The notes: generated by a model not told the origin, from the sequence alone. Positions 47,566 through 59,734 are shown, counted from the stretch's first letter. The stretch: DNA of 64,000 nucleotides from Lepidurus packardi (GCA_023053545.1 JAKZAN010000001.1:13823751-13887750), one strand, 5' to 3'. Program-made: numbers and translations.

Positions 47566-49533
47566 CTATTTCTGTTGGACAGAAATACCCGGTCGTCTAA
47601 TTGAGTCAGTTTCCGTAGCTTCCTCCAAGAGGCAAATCTTCGCCGCGGGGCGGATGTAGTCTCCCTTCGCAGTCCTTACGCGTACAGCCCGTACGACTCC
47701 ATCTCTTCCCGGCAGCGACTCAAGTACGCGACCTAGCGGCCAGTGTCCTCGCGGTGTAGTTCGGTCCACCACCAAAACCAGATCGCCTTCGCGGAGGTTT
47801 CTTCGAGATTGCAGCCATTTTCTTCTTTCAATAAGAGACGGTGCGTATTCGCGCATCCAACGTTTCCAAAATCGGTTAGCTATGGCCTGTGACGCTCGCC
47901 ATCTCTTCTTGCTGTTAACTTCATCATCGGTAAAAACGTCCGGTTGCGTGTTCGGATTTGCTCTGCCTAGTAACAGGTGATTTGGCGTGAGGGGTTCCGG
48001 GTCCGAGGGGTCAACGCTGACGTATGTAAGCGGACGTCCGTTGATTAAAGATTCAACCTCGGCCATCACGGTATACAGAATTTCGTCTGACACGGTTTGG
48101 CCGTTCAACGCGACGCGCAGAGCCTTTTTCGCTGCTCGGACCATGCGTTCCCAAACGCCTCCGAAATGCGGAGCAGAGGGGGGTGAAAAATACCAGTCGA
48201 TTCCGCGTTCCGCGAGAGAGTCGTGAATCTTGGCTTGATCGATTCGTTGTAGGGCCTCGCGGAGTTCCTGTTCACCAGCTGTCAGGTTCGTCCCGTTGTC
48301 GCTATAACAGACTGATGGCATTCCCCGACGGCTAATAAAACGGCGGAATGCCATCAAAAAAGAGTCCGCATCCAAAGAATGGGCGATCTCAATGTGGACA
48401 GCGCGTGTAACGAGGCATGTAAACAGGCATCCATACCTTTTTTGCCCTCTTCGATGAACAACCACGTACAATGGGCCGAAGAAGTCGATGCCAGTATTGG
48501 TAAAAGGAGGTTTAAAAGCCTCGAGACGGTGACGGGGAAGTGCCGCCATAAGAGGTGACTCGGGAGGCTCTCGCAGACGACGACACATAACGCATCGGCG
48601 GATCATCTTTTGAATCGTTGATCTCCCTTTTAACACCCAATAAAGCTTTCGAACTTCAGCTAATGTCGTCTCGGTGGCTGCATGTAACATACGTCGATGA
48701 ACGTCAACAATAACGAGGTGGGTCAACTTACTCTTGGGGCAAAGAATGATGGGATGTTTCGCGCCCGGATCGTGGTCCGCGTGTAACAAACGACCTCCTA
48801 CTCGGAGTACGCCTTTTGAGTCGACGAAGGGGGTAAGTTTGATCAGCCGCGAATTCGATAAGATATCCTTCTTGTCGTGTAATCTTACTATGTCATCGGC
48901 GAACGAAAACCTTTGCGAAGCACGGATACAGCAAATAAGAGCTCCTCTCAGTTCGGAGGTCGACAAAGGGCCGTAGTGACCGGTCTGCGGTTTGCGGCAG
49001 TTTTCTGTAAAACGTCGGACGTACGCAATCACACGCTTCAGACGATTTAGACATGAAATTCTTTCAAAGGTGAAGTTCAAAACGGAGGTATTCCCGATAA
49101 TGAGGCCGGCCCATTTTGAAGGTAGCATCTCAGTGTCGTCTACGTTTGGTCTGTGTGGCAGCGGGGTAGAAGGCCAATCCTCCGTCGATCGCTTCAAGAA
49201 ATCCGGGCCATTCCACCAACGCTGTCTATTAACGAGATCGGGGGCGGCCAATCCCCTGCTACAGTCGTCCGCGGGGTTTAGCTTACCGGGCACATGGTGC
49301 CATTGGGAGGCTTTCGTAAGTTCAAGGATTTCTCCTATTCGGTTGGCGACGAAGGCGGTAAAACGGCACGTCTCCGAATTCACCCAACTCAAAACAGTCA
49401 TCGAATCCGTCCAAAGATGTACGCATTGAAGTAACAATCTCATTTCCGAGACGATAAATGCGCACATCCGGGCACCAACCAAAGCTCCCATCAGTTCGAG
49501 TCGCGGGATTGACAGTTGACGAATCGGAGCCAC
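47566..49533 (-). CDS. BEL/Pao pol remnant: RNase H, integrase and C-terminal domain (right arm)
   Basis: 655 codons, translated product identical to that of 26837-28804. RNase H (LSIPRLELMGALVGARM), HHCC zinc-binding region, DDE integrase residues (GIDFFGPL, YSDNGTN, GGVWERM) and the C-terminal LREGDLVLVVD domain are all open. It lacks its own start codon and everything upstream of RNase H, so it would need to be expressed as part of a longer transcript. It is antisense relative to the NLR pseudogene next to it. Confidence 0.93.
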   Translation of the reverse strand: MAPIRQLSIPRLELMGALVGARMCAFIVSEMRLLLQCVHLWTDSMTVLSWVNSETCRFTAFVANRIGEILELTKASQWHHVPGKLNPADDCSRGLAAPDLVNRQRWWNGPDFLKRSTEDWPSTPLPHRPNVDDTEMLPSKWAGLIIGNTSVLNFTFERISCLNRLKRVIAYVRRFTENCRKPQTGHYGPLSTSELRGALICCIRASQRFSFADDIVRLHDKKDILSNSRLIKLTPFVDSKGVLRVGGRLLHADHDPGAKHPIILCPKSKLTHLVIVDVHRRMLHAATETTLAEVRKLYWVLKGRSTIQKMIRRCVMCRRLREPPESPLMAALPRHRLEAFKPPFTNTGIDFFGPLYVVVHRRGQKRYGCLFTCLVTRAVHIEIAHSLDADSFLMAFRRFISRRGMPSVCYSDNGTNLTAGEQELREALQRIDQAKIHDSLAERGIDWYFSPPSAPHFGGVWERMVRAAKKALRVALNGQTVSDEILYTVMAEVESLINGRPLTYVSVDPSDPEPLTPNHLLLGRANPNTQPDVFTDDEVNSKKRWRASQAIANRFWKRWMREYAPSLIERRKWLQSRRNLREGDLVLVVDRTTPRGHWPLGRVLESLPGRDGVVRAVRVRTAKGDYIRPAAKICLLEEATETDSIRRPGISVQQK

Positions 49534-49558
49534 GCGGGACTTTTTTTATATATAACAC

Positions 49559-49622
49559 TTAGTTATAACACTAGAATATCTAGTTATAACACGGGAGACT
49601 TCCTATATATAATATAGAATAG
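49559..49622. repeat. Target-site filler inside BEL/Pao (right arm)
   Basis: Mirror of 26748-26811. Confidence 0.9.
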
Positions 49623-51059
49623 TGTTGCCACGGCTCCACGTAACTGAGCGGCGAACTTTCGAAGTGATTCAGAGTTGTCTTCCCTTACAGCCGGAAGTTG
49701 GATTAAGCTGCGAAGATAGGCACTGGAAACTACCTGTGGGTTACCATATTTTCGTTGGAGTTCGGACAGAGCTTCGTAGTACAGCGTGGGGCTATGGAGT
49801 GTATGGGCCAGGTTCTGGGCGATATGCGGCGCGAGATATTGTCGGAGCAGTGCGATACGGTAAGCATCACTCGGAGCTTGATCATGAATCAAAGTCTTAA
49901 AGGATCCGATAAACATCGGCCAGTCTCTCGGGTCTCCTGAGAACGGTTTCAGGGTAAGTGGTGGGAGCCCGCAGACAGCGGAATGCGTCCTTTCCGAATC
50001 GGTATTACGCATTCGATCGGGTAATCGTTGAAATATCCACGCGTCTGGACTCGACGACGTTTGTCTTCCGGAATCCGAGCCGATGCTCTCAAAAGTGGTT
50101 CCGTTTCGATAGGTGAAGTCCAGTGCGTTCGCCGAAACCCCAGAGGCTGCCGATGTGGCTCGTCGCATGAGGTTCACGGAATTGGGTTCGAAAGGAAAGC
50201 TCGAGGTGTTGGCCGGCCCGTTCAGAACCTGTGACGGCAACACAGGCCGATTTACAGTTTCATTAATCTCACTAACGTTAGCGTTCGAGAAAGCAACACG
50301 TCTCGAGACGGCTTCGGTTCCCATTCGCCGATTCGATGGGCCAGCTCGTGTTCGGGGATCGGGGCGTGGTTCCGTTGCACAAGCTGATGCGTTCGGTCTC
50401 GGATTGTCATTTAAAGTTAAAACGTTCTCGCGAGGATCGGCCCAATCTTCTTCACGGAGTCCTCGCTGGTCCTCTTCAAGTTCTTGGCGAATGAGCATTT
50501 CTTCAAGTTGCTGACATTCCAGTTCCTGCTCGAGCTCCCGCTGTTTACGTTCGGATTCAATACGAAGGCGCTCCTCGTCGAGGGCTTGAAGACGGTTTAA
50601 CTCATCGATGCGCTTATTGGCGTCGCGTTTCGCATGTTGAAGACGGAGTTCAGTCTCTTTGCGTTTCCGTTCCACTTCGCGAATCTTACTAACTGAAGAA
50701 AAAATGGAAGATGATGAGGAAACGGACTTCGATGCTAGTGACCTTGCGGACTGAAGATACGTTTCAATCGCTTCAAAACACGTTCGAGTCGACTGATCAA
50801 CGTCTTTTATCCAACGGTCGGCCGAAACGCGTTCGTCATCGGGCAGCTCGCTGGCGTTCATATACGCTTCGTGGGCTTGGATGCATTCTTCGAGAAGCTC
50901 GGATAGAGTCGATCGGTGGACAATTAATTCGGATCTGCTCGCACGCTCTTCGACGTGTTTCATACATTTTGCAATGAACTTGGTACGCCTTGTCTTCGTA
51001 CTTGTGCGGTGTTGCTTCAAGGTATTCAAGTCAGAAACGGTTTCGTCAGCAGTTGCCAT
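49623..51059 (-). CDS. BEL/Pao gag (truncated, right arm)
   Basis: Translated product identical to the left-arm gag: charged helical N-terminus, Glu/Arg-rich coiled coil, low-complexity linker and DUF1759-type capsid region (FSGDPRDWPMFI). It is cut by the filler at 49622. The start ATG is at 51059, downstream of the primer site. Confidence 0.9.
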
Positions 51060-51225
51060 GGTAACAGGCCTACCTGACAGCCGCTGAGCGTGGTCCTGTG
51101 CCCCAACAGTTTAAAGTGCACGACTCGTTGGGTCAAATCCCAGGGACCCCTAAACGCTCAGCGCCTCTGTTCGCGCAGCAGGCTTGTTTCGAATAAAAGG
51201 GCGACAAATTTCGATAAATTACGAT

Positions 51226-51243
51226 TCCCGGGTTTCGGCACCA
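51226..51243 (-). promoter_or_regulatory. Primer binding site for tRNA-Phe (right arm)
   Basis: Mirror of 25127-25144. Confidence 0.8.
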
Positions 51244-51248
51244 TTTGA

Positions 51249-51545
51249 TGTCACCACGATTTACGATAGGTGACGTAGAAGAGTATTTGAAACGACACGA
51301 AACAGGTTTAAAGGAGGAATAGATGTATGTCAAAAATGGTAAATATTAAAAGGGCACGTACACGCGTACACACAACCGTTCGGGCCTTTCTTACTTGCGC
51401 AACTGCCTGCCTCCCTTTGAACTCGGCAGTTCAAGGGCGTTGCCAAAAAGTGAAAGAGAAGCAAAGCTAACAGCAACGAAAAACTGAGGCAGAGCAAAGT
51501 CAATAAAACAAAGAAATATAAAACCCTTTCCGGTAGTCCGGAACA
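51249..51545 (-). repeat. BEL/Pao 5' LTR (right arm)
   Basis: Mirror of 24825-25121; no differences noticed. Confidence 0.93.
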
Positions 51546-51659
51546 CACTAGAATATCTAGTTATAACACAGGAGACTTCCTATATATAATATAGAATAGG
51601 AAGTCTCCCGTGTATAGAATAGAATAGGAAATCCGTGTATAGAGTATAGAATAGGAAGT
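51546..51659. repeat. AT-rich hairpin-forming repeat (right arm)
   Basis: Mirror of 24711-24824, including the 13-bp inverted repeat. Confidence 0.85.
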
Positions 51660-51789
51660 GTTCCGTGTAACTTCTACAGCACGGGAAATGGAGAAGCAAC
51701 CTTACGTAAAAAGGACACGGAATATTTTTGAATCTTAATAACAATACTTGGGTAAGGTTAGTATGGAATACAAGACATTTTTTATTTTT

Positions 51790-52663
51790 GCTTTTGTTTT
51801 CATTAATTTGAAAAATGCAAATTAACTTTTCGTGCACGCGAATAAAGCGAACTTGGGAATTGTCGTCTGTTACGCAGTAACGGACCATTATTATGTGTAC
51901 CTTCTAAGAAAAAGTTTATGCAAACTGACCATGGTTATTACGTAATCCTGCTGGCCTTTTTATGCGCAGAAGCAATGCGGGTTCATATAGATCCACACGA
52001 AACACTGCGCGCCACCTGGTAATAGCGTGGATGTGACAAGCATGGTTTTGTTCCTTCGATTTAAACTTACAAGAGCCAATCTTGCTAGACTAACGCTCAT
52101 GTTCGTTTTAGCCTAAACTTTTGCGGCATATCGTTGTCATCATACTGTGGAAACCTATAGTACTGTGGCCCTGCAACCATTCGCTCTACTGCTTTTTCCT
52201 TTACGGTGACATTCCATTGCTATTGGGACAAGTTCTGCATGTTCGGCTTTTCCATGGGAATAGGACAAATCAAAAGTTAAATGACTTATTCTTACCGGGG
52301 AAAGCCGTAATGCCGGGTCATCTGTTTTCGAACCTCGAATTTGACAACAGTAAATCTTGACTGCGCTTCTCTTTCTCAAAGAAACCATCGTCAGGCGAGT
52401 TTAAAGATTTCACAGAAAATGAAATTAAATTCTTTTAGGTAAAGAAAAAATGAAGCTCATGTCTGCGGGCCGTTTCCCCCCCCCCCCCCCCTTTGTTTTC
52501 AACGGAATTTAGGCGACGTGTTGGCATAACGCTTAAAGGACGCTGGCTTTTGACAAATCCACAGCCAAACAGGGAAAAAGGTTTCCTTTCCGGAAGTCGT
52601 ATATCTTATTTCATGAGCTCCCATAAGACTATTTTGATTGTGACGGAAGGCCCTCAATGGAGT
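51790..52663. other. 874-bp segment present only in the right arm
   Basis: Left-arm positions 24580 and 24581 are adjacent, whereas their partners 52664 and 51789 are separated by this segment. No terminal repeats or clear target duplication were found, so a deletion from the left arm is as likely as an insertion on the right. It includes a 17-C run at 52475-52491 and no recognised coding sequence. Confidence 0.9.
52475..52491. repeat. Poly-C homopolymer (17 C)
   Basis: An uninterrupted C run inside the right-arm-specific segment; it may form an i-motif/G-quadruplex and be length-unstable. Confidence 0.95.
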
Positions 52664-53214
52664 GTTAAATAACCCAAAAAAGAACGCACAGTCTAACATA
52701 CCTACGCCCATCAACTCTTATTTTTTTATAGAAGGATTCTAGGGGGATGAAGGGACAGAATGTGATGAGTTTCTTAGCATTCCTGTTCCAGAAGTTGAAG
52801 GTGCTCAGCCCTAGCAGTTTCAGCCTGCATAGAAGAAACGGAAGCTTTCCAGTGTGGCTGATTTGCCGACAACGCGAGAGGCAATTGAAATGGAAGATTC
52901 TGTCGTTTCTGACTGTTAACTTACGTTTACTATGCAAAACATCACGTGCTCCGAAACGATTAAAATAGGCTCAGATCACGACGTAAAAGTGCTTGTGCTA
53001 AGTATTACATTATGTCGACTGTAATTACTTAGAATTATATTACAAGTACTTTCACTTTGAAGTAGTTTATGCTCAATCTACGCTTCTTTATTTACCTGAA
53101 ATTATAATACAGATAGTTGAACTACTTAATAGAAAAAAACTCAGTTTTCTTAAAAATCATACATACTAAGAGCCTTCGGTATTAAAATACTGATTTGGGG
53201 AATTCCGCCACCGA

Positions 53215-55139
53215 TTTCGGAAAAGAGGCTACTCATTTTGGGAAAGGTTATCCTTAGTAGATTTGTGTTCCTCATAGTAAGGGAAGCCACTCCTTTTGAG
53301 CGAAAGCATGTTTTATAGTGTTGGTTCCCCGTTGTTGAGAAGGAGAAAACCTTATCTTTTGGGAGAGTACTTCTATTCTATCAGTAATTCTATTCACTTG
53401 AATAGAACAACTGCTTTTAGCATGTGGCAATTTACCTTCTGCTACCGTGTGACACGTTAGGAAAAACTAAAAGTTAAATCTAACATGCGTCACAACCAAC
53501 TGCCAAAATGAATAGGAAGAAAAAAGAAAAAAACTAGGAAAACCACTAGAAATCCAGAAATCAATCTATATTACGACTCATTATTTCAATGTCAAATAAA
53601 TACAAATTTCAATTCAAACGAAAGATAAACCGGAATAATGCTACGAGTCGCAGCCCGGGGCAAACTTTTTCTTATATCGTTTCATTCTTGGGCTATCTAT
53701 TTATTTCGCCATGCCTAAGCAAACCGGAGTAACGCTACGATCTCGGCCAGCTCCAAGATAAGCCACTGGCTAAAAGTAGCCTTCTTCATCCAATTTGTAG
53801 TACACATTTTAACCGACGTTCATTGCAAACCGCATACCGGGAGTATTTCCAGTTTTAAAAGTGCGGCATGCTTATATTCAGAATAGGCACAGCATTGGCA
53901 AATGACAAGTCACGACAAGCATTGCCCCAGATTCTACCCATCCTATGACTTCATACAGCACCGTGCAAGGTTGGTTAAGCTGACGACAAATGTTCTATTT
54001 CCTCACCTTCCCTAGACGTAAGCATTGGTTTGGTTTCTCCCCCTTCTTTATGACTGAATACTTTGACTCGGAAATCGTAAATTACTCGGAGAGTATATAC
54101 TTTGACTCGGAAATCGTAAGTTTGTTTAGGCGACGGTAAACCTACGACCAAACAAAGGTTCCACCACCAACGTGAGGTTGAAACAAAATCGTGCTTAGGC
54201 ATTTCTGCTGCAGAAATAGCCTTCATCAGTAATTCCATAGTTACAGTTAAACATCTGGAAAGTGTGTTGCGACTTGGCGGAGACGTCTGCTCAGAGCTGA
54301 AGCGTTCAAACGACTGCAGTGAGTCAAATTAATTTATTACTTCCCGTTCAAGTAGAAACAGCTTCTTGACCTTCCAAATCCACTGAATTATTTAGCTTGC
54401 TTCCGAAACAGCTAGCTTGTTGCTTGAAATGGTCTTCTATTTGTCTTATGTGAAGCTGAAAATGGATGGGGGTTGCTTGAGGTATATCTCTGAAAATTGT
54501 GAAATACAGTAGAGCTAGAAGTTCGATAGTATTCGAACAAGGAGGTACTACTGTAATATTTGTTTACTCAAATATAATAATTTAACACACTGATGGGTCG
54601 TTTACTCGACGATAATCGGGGAGCTTTTTATCACACTCCTGCTCTCTGTTATGTCCGTGTATTTACCATCCTCATTCCCGTGCTGCCCTCTGTTGGCTGC
54701 TTAGCACGATGTTACAACTACTCCCTTCATCCTTCCAATTTTTGCGAAGAATTATAACAGCACCTGACTTTCCCGTTTCTCATGTGACGGACTTGACAGT
54801 AATATAGCTAACATGAATAGGAAGAGCAAGGCTGTTAACTTTTCCTTATTTATTTACGTTCATTCATTTATAAGTTATAAAAATGCTGGTTTAAGTTTGT
54901 TTTGTTTCAAAGTCTAATATCTCGATGCAATTGACAAATAAACAGGTCGGCAACAGGCTTTCAAACCTACGCCTGCTTTCAATAAAAAAAATGCTTGTAA
55001 ATTCTGGTATATGCTTCCAATCATGTATGAAGTGTCTTGTTTATTAAGTTAATGGCGAATGAGACAAATAAATAGTGGAAACGCAAATAAATAATTTGGG
55101 TGAGGTGAAACATCCAAAAGTGGAAGAACCATTGCTTGT
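53215..55139. other. AT-rich spacer between inverted repeat and rDNA
   Basis: No recognised gene. A 22-bp direct repeat occurs at 54059-54080 and 54098-54119 (core TTTGACTCGGAAATCG). The stretch around 54100-54160 resembles 23564-23600 in inverted orientation at roughly 78% over 37 bp by eye. Confidence 0.45.
54059..54119. repeat. Short direct repeat (two 22-bp copies)
   Basis: Two identical 22-bp copies 39 bp apart, containing TTTGACTCGGAAATCG. Confidence 0.9.
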
Positions 55140-56940
55140 CATGAACAATAAACCGCATTTGATGCACAACTCCGGCGTTAGCCTCAAAACCCGTGAAGGG
55201 GAATTAAAAATTTTCGAAGAATCCAAAATATATCCCACCCCGCGTTTGTCGGATGAGTGGCGGTATGAGGACTCGGGCACCGGGGCCTAGGAGCAACCCG
55301 CTTCCGAGGCACAACCACCGGTGTAGCGGCGGGTCCGTGGAGGGTAGGAAAAAATTTTCAAAGTCCCAAAAAGTCACACGTCGTGTTGGTCCGATTATTG
55401 CCCGTATGAGGACCGGGGCACCGGGGGCACATGCGCAACCCGTTTTGAAAAAATTGTTTAAAAACTCCGAAAAAGTCACACGCCGCGTTTGTCGGATGAG
55501 TGGCCGTATGAGGCACCCGGCACAGGTGCTGAAGCCCAGGCCGGGGTTGGGAGCTCGTTCCCGGGCAGGCCTGTCCGGGGGTCTCCATTCACCGGTGCGG
55601 ACGGCACGCCGCTGGAGCACCCCTCGGCACGGCGTAGTCGGCACGGTTTCGCCGTCGACGAAAATTTTCAAAGTCCAAAAACCGGATGCTTATATGGTGG
55701 AAAATGGAAAAAAAAGACTATGAGCAGGGACCCTCTGTCACAGCATGCTGTGAAGACCAAATGCCCGTTATGAACCCGGAACCGCATTTGACGCACAACT
55801 CCGGCGTTAGCTGCAAACCCGTGAAGGGTAGGGAAACATGTTCAAAGGGTCCAAAAAACCCACCCCGCGTTTGTCGGATGAGTAGCGGTATGAGTCACCC
55901 GACACTGGTGCTGAAGCCCAGGCTGGGGTTGAGAGCTCGTTCCCGGCCAGCCGAGGCAGGCCTGTCCGGGGGCCCCCGTTCACCGGTGCGCACGGCACGC
56001 CGCTGGAGCACCCCTCGGCACGGCGTAGTCGGCACGGTTTCGCCGTCGACGAAAATTTTCAAAGTCCAAAAAGCGGATGCTTATATGGTGGAAAATGGAA
56101 AAAACACTATGAGGAGGGACCCTCTGTCACAGCATGCTGTGAAGACCAAATGCCCGTTATGAACCCTGAACCGCATTTGACGCACAACTCCGGCGTTAGC
56201 TGCAAACCCGTGAAGGGTAGGGAAACATTTTCAAAGGGTCCAAAAAACCCACCCCGCGTTTGTCGGATGAGTAGCGGTATGAGGACCCGGGCACCGGGGC
56301 ACATGAGTTACCCGCTTCCGACGCAAAATTTTCTAAGTCCCAAAAGTGGAAGACCCATTGCCCGTCATGAATAATAACCCGCATTTCACGCACAACTCCG
56401 GCGTTAGCCTCAAAACCCGTGAAGGGAGTTAAAAATTTTCGAAGAGTCCAAAATAAAATCCCACCCCGCGTTGGTCGGATGAGTGGCCGTATGAGGACTC
56501 GGGCACCAGGGTCCAGGAGCAAGCCGGATCCGACGCATAACCACCGGTGTAGAGGCGAGTCCGTGGAGGGTAGGAAAAAATTTTCAAAGTCCCAAAAAGT
56601 CATACGCCGTGTTGGTCCGATTACTGCCCGTATGAAGACCGGGGCACCGGGGGCACTTGCGCAACCCGTTTTGAAAGAATTGTTTCAAATGTCCGAAAAA
56701 GTCACACCCCGCGTTTGTCGGACGAGTGGCCGTATGAGGCATTCGACACTGGTGCTGAAGCCCAGGCCGGGGTTGGGAGCTCGTTCCCGGCCAGCCCGGG
56801 CAGGCCTGTCCGGGGGTCCCCGTTCATCCGTGCGCACGGCAGGCCGCTGGAGCACCCCTCGGCACGGCCTAGTCGTCACGGTTTCGCCGTCGACGAAAAT
56901 TTTCTAAGTCCAAAAAGTGGATGCTTATACGGTGGAAAGT
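55140..56940 (+). repeat. rDNA intergenic spacer repeats
   Basis: A hierarchical array upstream of 18S. A unit starting near 55140 (CGCATTTGATGCACAACTCC region) restarts at about 56367, a period of about 1.23 kb. Inside it a 389-bp direct duplication is visible (CATGCTGTGAAGACC at 55744 and 56133). Shorter motifs recur in every subunit: GTTTGTCGGATGAGT (near 55244, 55487, 55869, 56258, with variants at 56470 and 56714), CGCCGTCGACGAAAATTTTC and GGGCACCGGGG. Such subrepeats are typical of rDNA spacers and often contain enhancer or promoter duplicates. Apparent open frames across them are repeat artefacts. Confidence 0.88.
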
Positions 56941-58549
56941 GGAAAAAACACTATGAGAGGGACCCTCTCTCTGAAAAGAGAGAGCAAGCGTTTTACGTCT
57001 GGACAGTCAAAACTCAAACGGGTGATGATGGACGAGATTCGGCTTGTGTTGGGTTCTGGGACACGTTCCCCGGTTAGGTTTGCCACGAGTTGTTGCCGAA
57101 CCTGTTGGGAGGGGGAGAACTCCCCCCGAAAATGGGTTAGGAACGGTTCAATGATGGCTTAACCCGGGTTTGTGTCTCCCAGTCTCGAAGAATAGATTCT
57201 CTTTGACAAGGGCAGAAATGGCTGGGAACGAATGAAAGAATGGAGAACCGAAAGGCATCGGCACAGTTTATAGTCGCTTTCGAGGCCGGGGGCCTGGTTT
57301 TGTTTGGCCTTGCATCTGGGCTCTAGAACAGAAACAAAGGATGGTGTGGTTAATTTTCTCCCGAAGAAAGTTCCGTGGCTGGTATCGGTGGGGTCAAGCC
57401 GGGTTGGTGTAACGACTGGGGCGAAGCAGGGTAGAGAGTAGCTGGGCGCCAGAAATGGTTTCCAGTTTGCTCGTCATCTACCCTACTGAAACCTAGAAGT
57501 TGGACTGCCCGGTTTGGCGATTCCAAAATCTGGCTAGTTGCGGGGCTGACGCGGGATGGAGGTTTGGCCGAACCGTTTGATGTTGCTGGGCTTAAGCAAA
57601 GTGCGGGGAAAAAATAAAGACCGGGACCCTGAGCCTTGAAAGTGAACTGTGAGCGGTAGCGACTGCCCCATAAGTTGTACCTGAAATTCGTTCTCCAGAC
57701 CGATTCCCTTACCAATCAAAGTGAGCCTACCTTCCCCATTTTTGTCTCGAGGGTTGGGCTTGGCCTGATTACTCACATGTACAAGACAGAGCTCTCGGGC
57801 TCTTTCCCATACATACACTGCGAGCTGCGTGCTTTTTCTTGCTGAGAAGGCGCTATGCGGCAAACACTCTTTTGCCCCTCACAGGGTTATTGCGACACGC
57901 CTTGAAACGAGGCTGATTGTACGCTCGAAATCCAGCTAGACGAGTCGCCTAGCGACCTGCTTGGAAATCTGTCTTTTGACAAAATAAAAAAGGCTACTTG
58001 CCTGTCGTGAAACGGCGAAAAGAGGGTGTGGGGAAGCGGTGTATCAAAAACGGGTTCCTGAGAGCTTTTTGCGTTCCGAGGAATCGTCAGTTTTGAGTCA
58101 CTTAGCTCCGGCGGAAAGCCATCGCCCCGAGAATGCGCTACCGCGACGAAAGCAAGCCCTTCGGGAAGAGGAACAAAGGGTCGGAGAGCCGTGGAGACGG
58201 GAAGCCCCGGAGTCGAGGATCAAAAATGATGAACGAGAGGAAAGCGGTCGAGCTTTTTCTTTTTCGACGGTCTGAAAAAATTCCCTTGAAGAACCCTACC
58301 GTGTCACACGCGTGGGGGGACGCAGGACCGAATTTTTTTTTAGGGCTGAAGAGAGAGGGAAGCTTTTTGAGTCGCCAGTACTACGCATCTATTTTTGAGA
58401 TTCTCCTCTGGGTTCCCTCTTTGCTGGTCACTTTCCGGCTTGGGTGGCCTAAAACCTTTTCGAGGTTGGCTTCGCTTGGTCGTGGGAGCTGTCAGATCTT
58501 GGGACGGTGTGCTGGACGCGTGGAACGAACTTAAACGTTCACAACAAGC
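56941..58549 (+). other. Probable Pol I promoter region and 5' external transcribed spacer
   Basis: Single-copy sequence between the spacer repeats and 18S. A perfect 8-bp hairpin with a GAAA loop lies at 56965-56984. The transcription start cannot be located from sequence because Pol I promoters are species-specific. Confidence 0.6.
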
Positions 58550-59481
58550 TACCTGGTTGATCCTGCCAGTAGCATATGCTTGTCTCAAAGATTAAGCCAT
58601 GCATGTCTAAGTACAAGCCGCTTTGCGGCGAAACCGCGAATGGCTCAATAAATCAGTTATGGTTCCTTAGATCGTACCATCCTACTTGGATAACTGTGGT
58701 AATTCTAGAGCTAATACATGCACAATAGCCCTGACCTCACGGAAAGGGTGCTTTTATTAGATCAAAACCAATCGGGTTTCGGCCCGTAGTTTTGGTGACT
58801 CTGGATAACTCTTAGCAGATCGCATGGTCTCGCACCGGCGACGCATCTTTCAAATGTCTGCCTTATCAACTGTCGATGGTAGGTTATGCGCCTACCATGG
58901 TTGCAACGGGTAACGGGGAATCAGGGTTCGATTCCGGAGAGGGAGCCTGAGAAACGGCTACCACATCCAAGGAAGGCAGCAGGCGCGCAAATTACCCACT
59001 CCCGGCACGGGGAGGTAGTGACGAAAAATAACGATACGGGACTCTTCCGAGGCCCCGTGATTGGAATGAGTACACTTTAAATCCTTTAACGAGGACCAAT
59101 TGGAGGGCAAGTCTGGTGCCAGCAGCCGCGGTAACTCCAGCTCCAATAGCGTATATTAAAGTTGTTGCGGTTAAAAAGCTCGTAGTTGGATTCCGGTCCT
59201 GGCCGGGCGGTACCGCCATCGTGCGTGCACTGCCTAGGCGGGACAAATAACCGGACTATCCGGGGTGCTCTTAACTGAGTGTCCTGGGTGGCCGGTACGT
59301 TCACTTTGAACAAATTAGAGTGCTCAAAGCAGGTGCTCCGCGCCTGAATATCACAGCATGGAATGATGGAATAGGACCTCGGTCTTATTTTGTTGGTTTT
59401 CTGGACCCGAGGTAATGGTTAATAGAGACAGACGGGGGCATTCGTACTGCGACGCTAGAGGTGAAATTCTTGGACCGTCGC

Positions 59482-59512
<31 letters not shown>

Positions 59513-59685
59513 AATGTTTTCATTAATCAAGAACGAAAGTTAGAGGTTCGAAGGCGATCAGATACCGCCCTAGTTCTAACCATAAACGATGCCAACTAGC
59601 GATCCGCCGGAGTTACTCCCATGACTCGGCGGGCAGCTTCCGGGAAACCAAAGTTTTTGGGTTCCGGGGGAAGTATGGTTGCAAA

Positions 59686-59734
<49 letters not shown>

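Larger units (their letters stand above)
47255..51550 (-). mobile_element. BEL/Pao LTR retrotransposon lacking protease and RT (right arm)
   Basis: Exact mirror of the left-arm element: body 47260-51545, with CACTA (TAGTG on the element strand) at both flanks. It has the same internal loss and filler, so the defect predates the duplication. Confidence 0.95.
42025..53214 (-). repeat. Giant inverted repeat, right arm
   Basis: Reverse complement of 24030-34345 plus 874 bp (51790-52663) absent from the left. The inner edge joins LINE ORF1 (antisense) to an NLR fragment. At the outer edge, similarity stops abruptly at 53214, opposite 24030. Confidence 0.95.

Noticed and set aside
52121..52388. 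Open frames inside the 874-bp right-arm segment
   Set aside because: Overlapping frames on opposite strands with no family resemblance.
55253..56907. Several Arg/Pro/Gly-rich open frames
   Set aside because: They are readings of rDNA spacer repeats in several frames and both strands.
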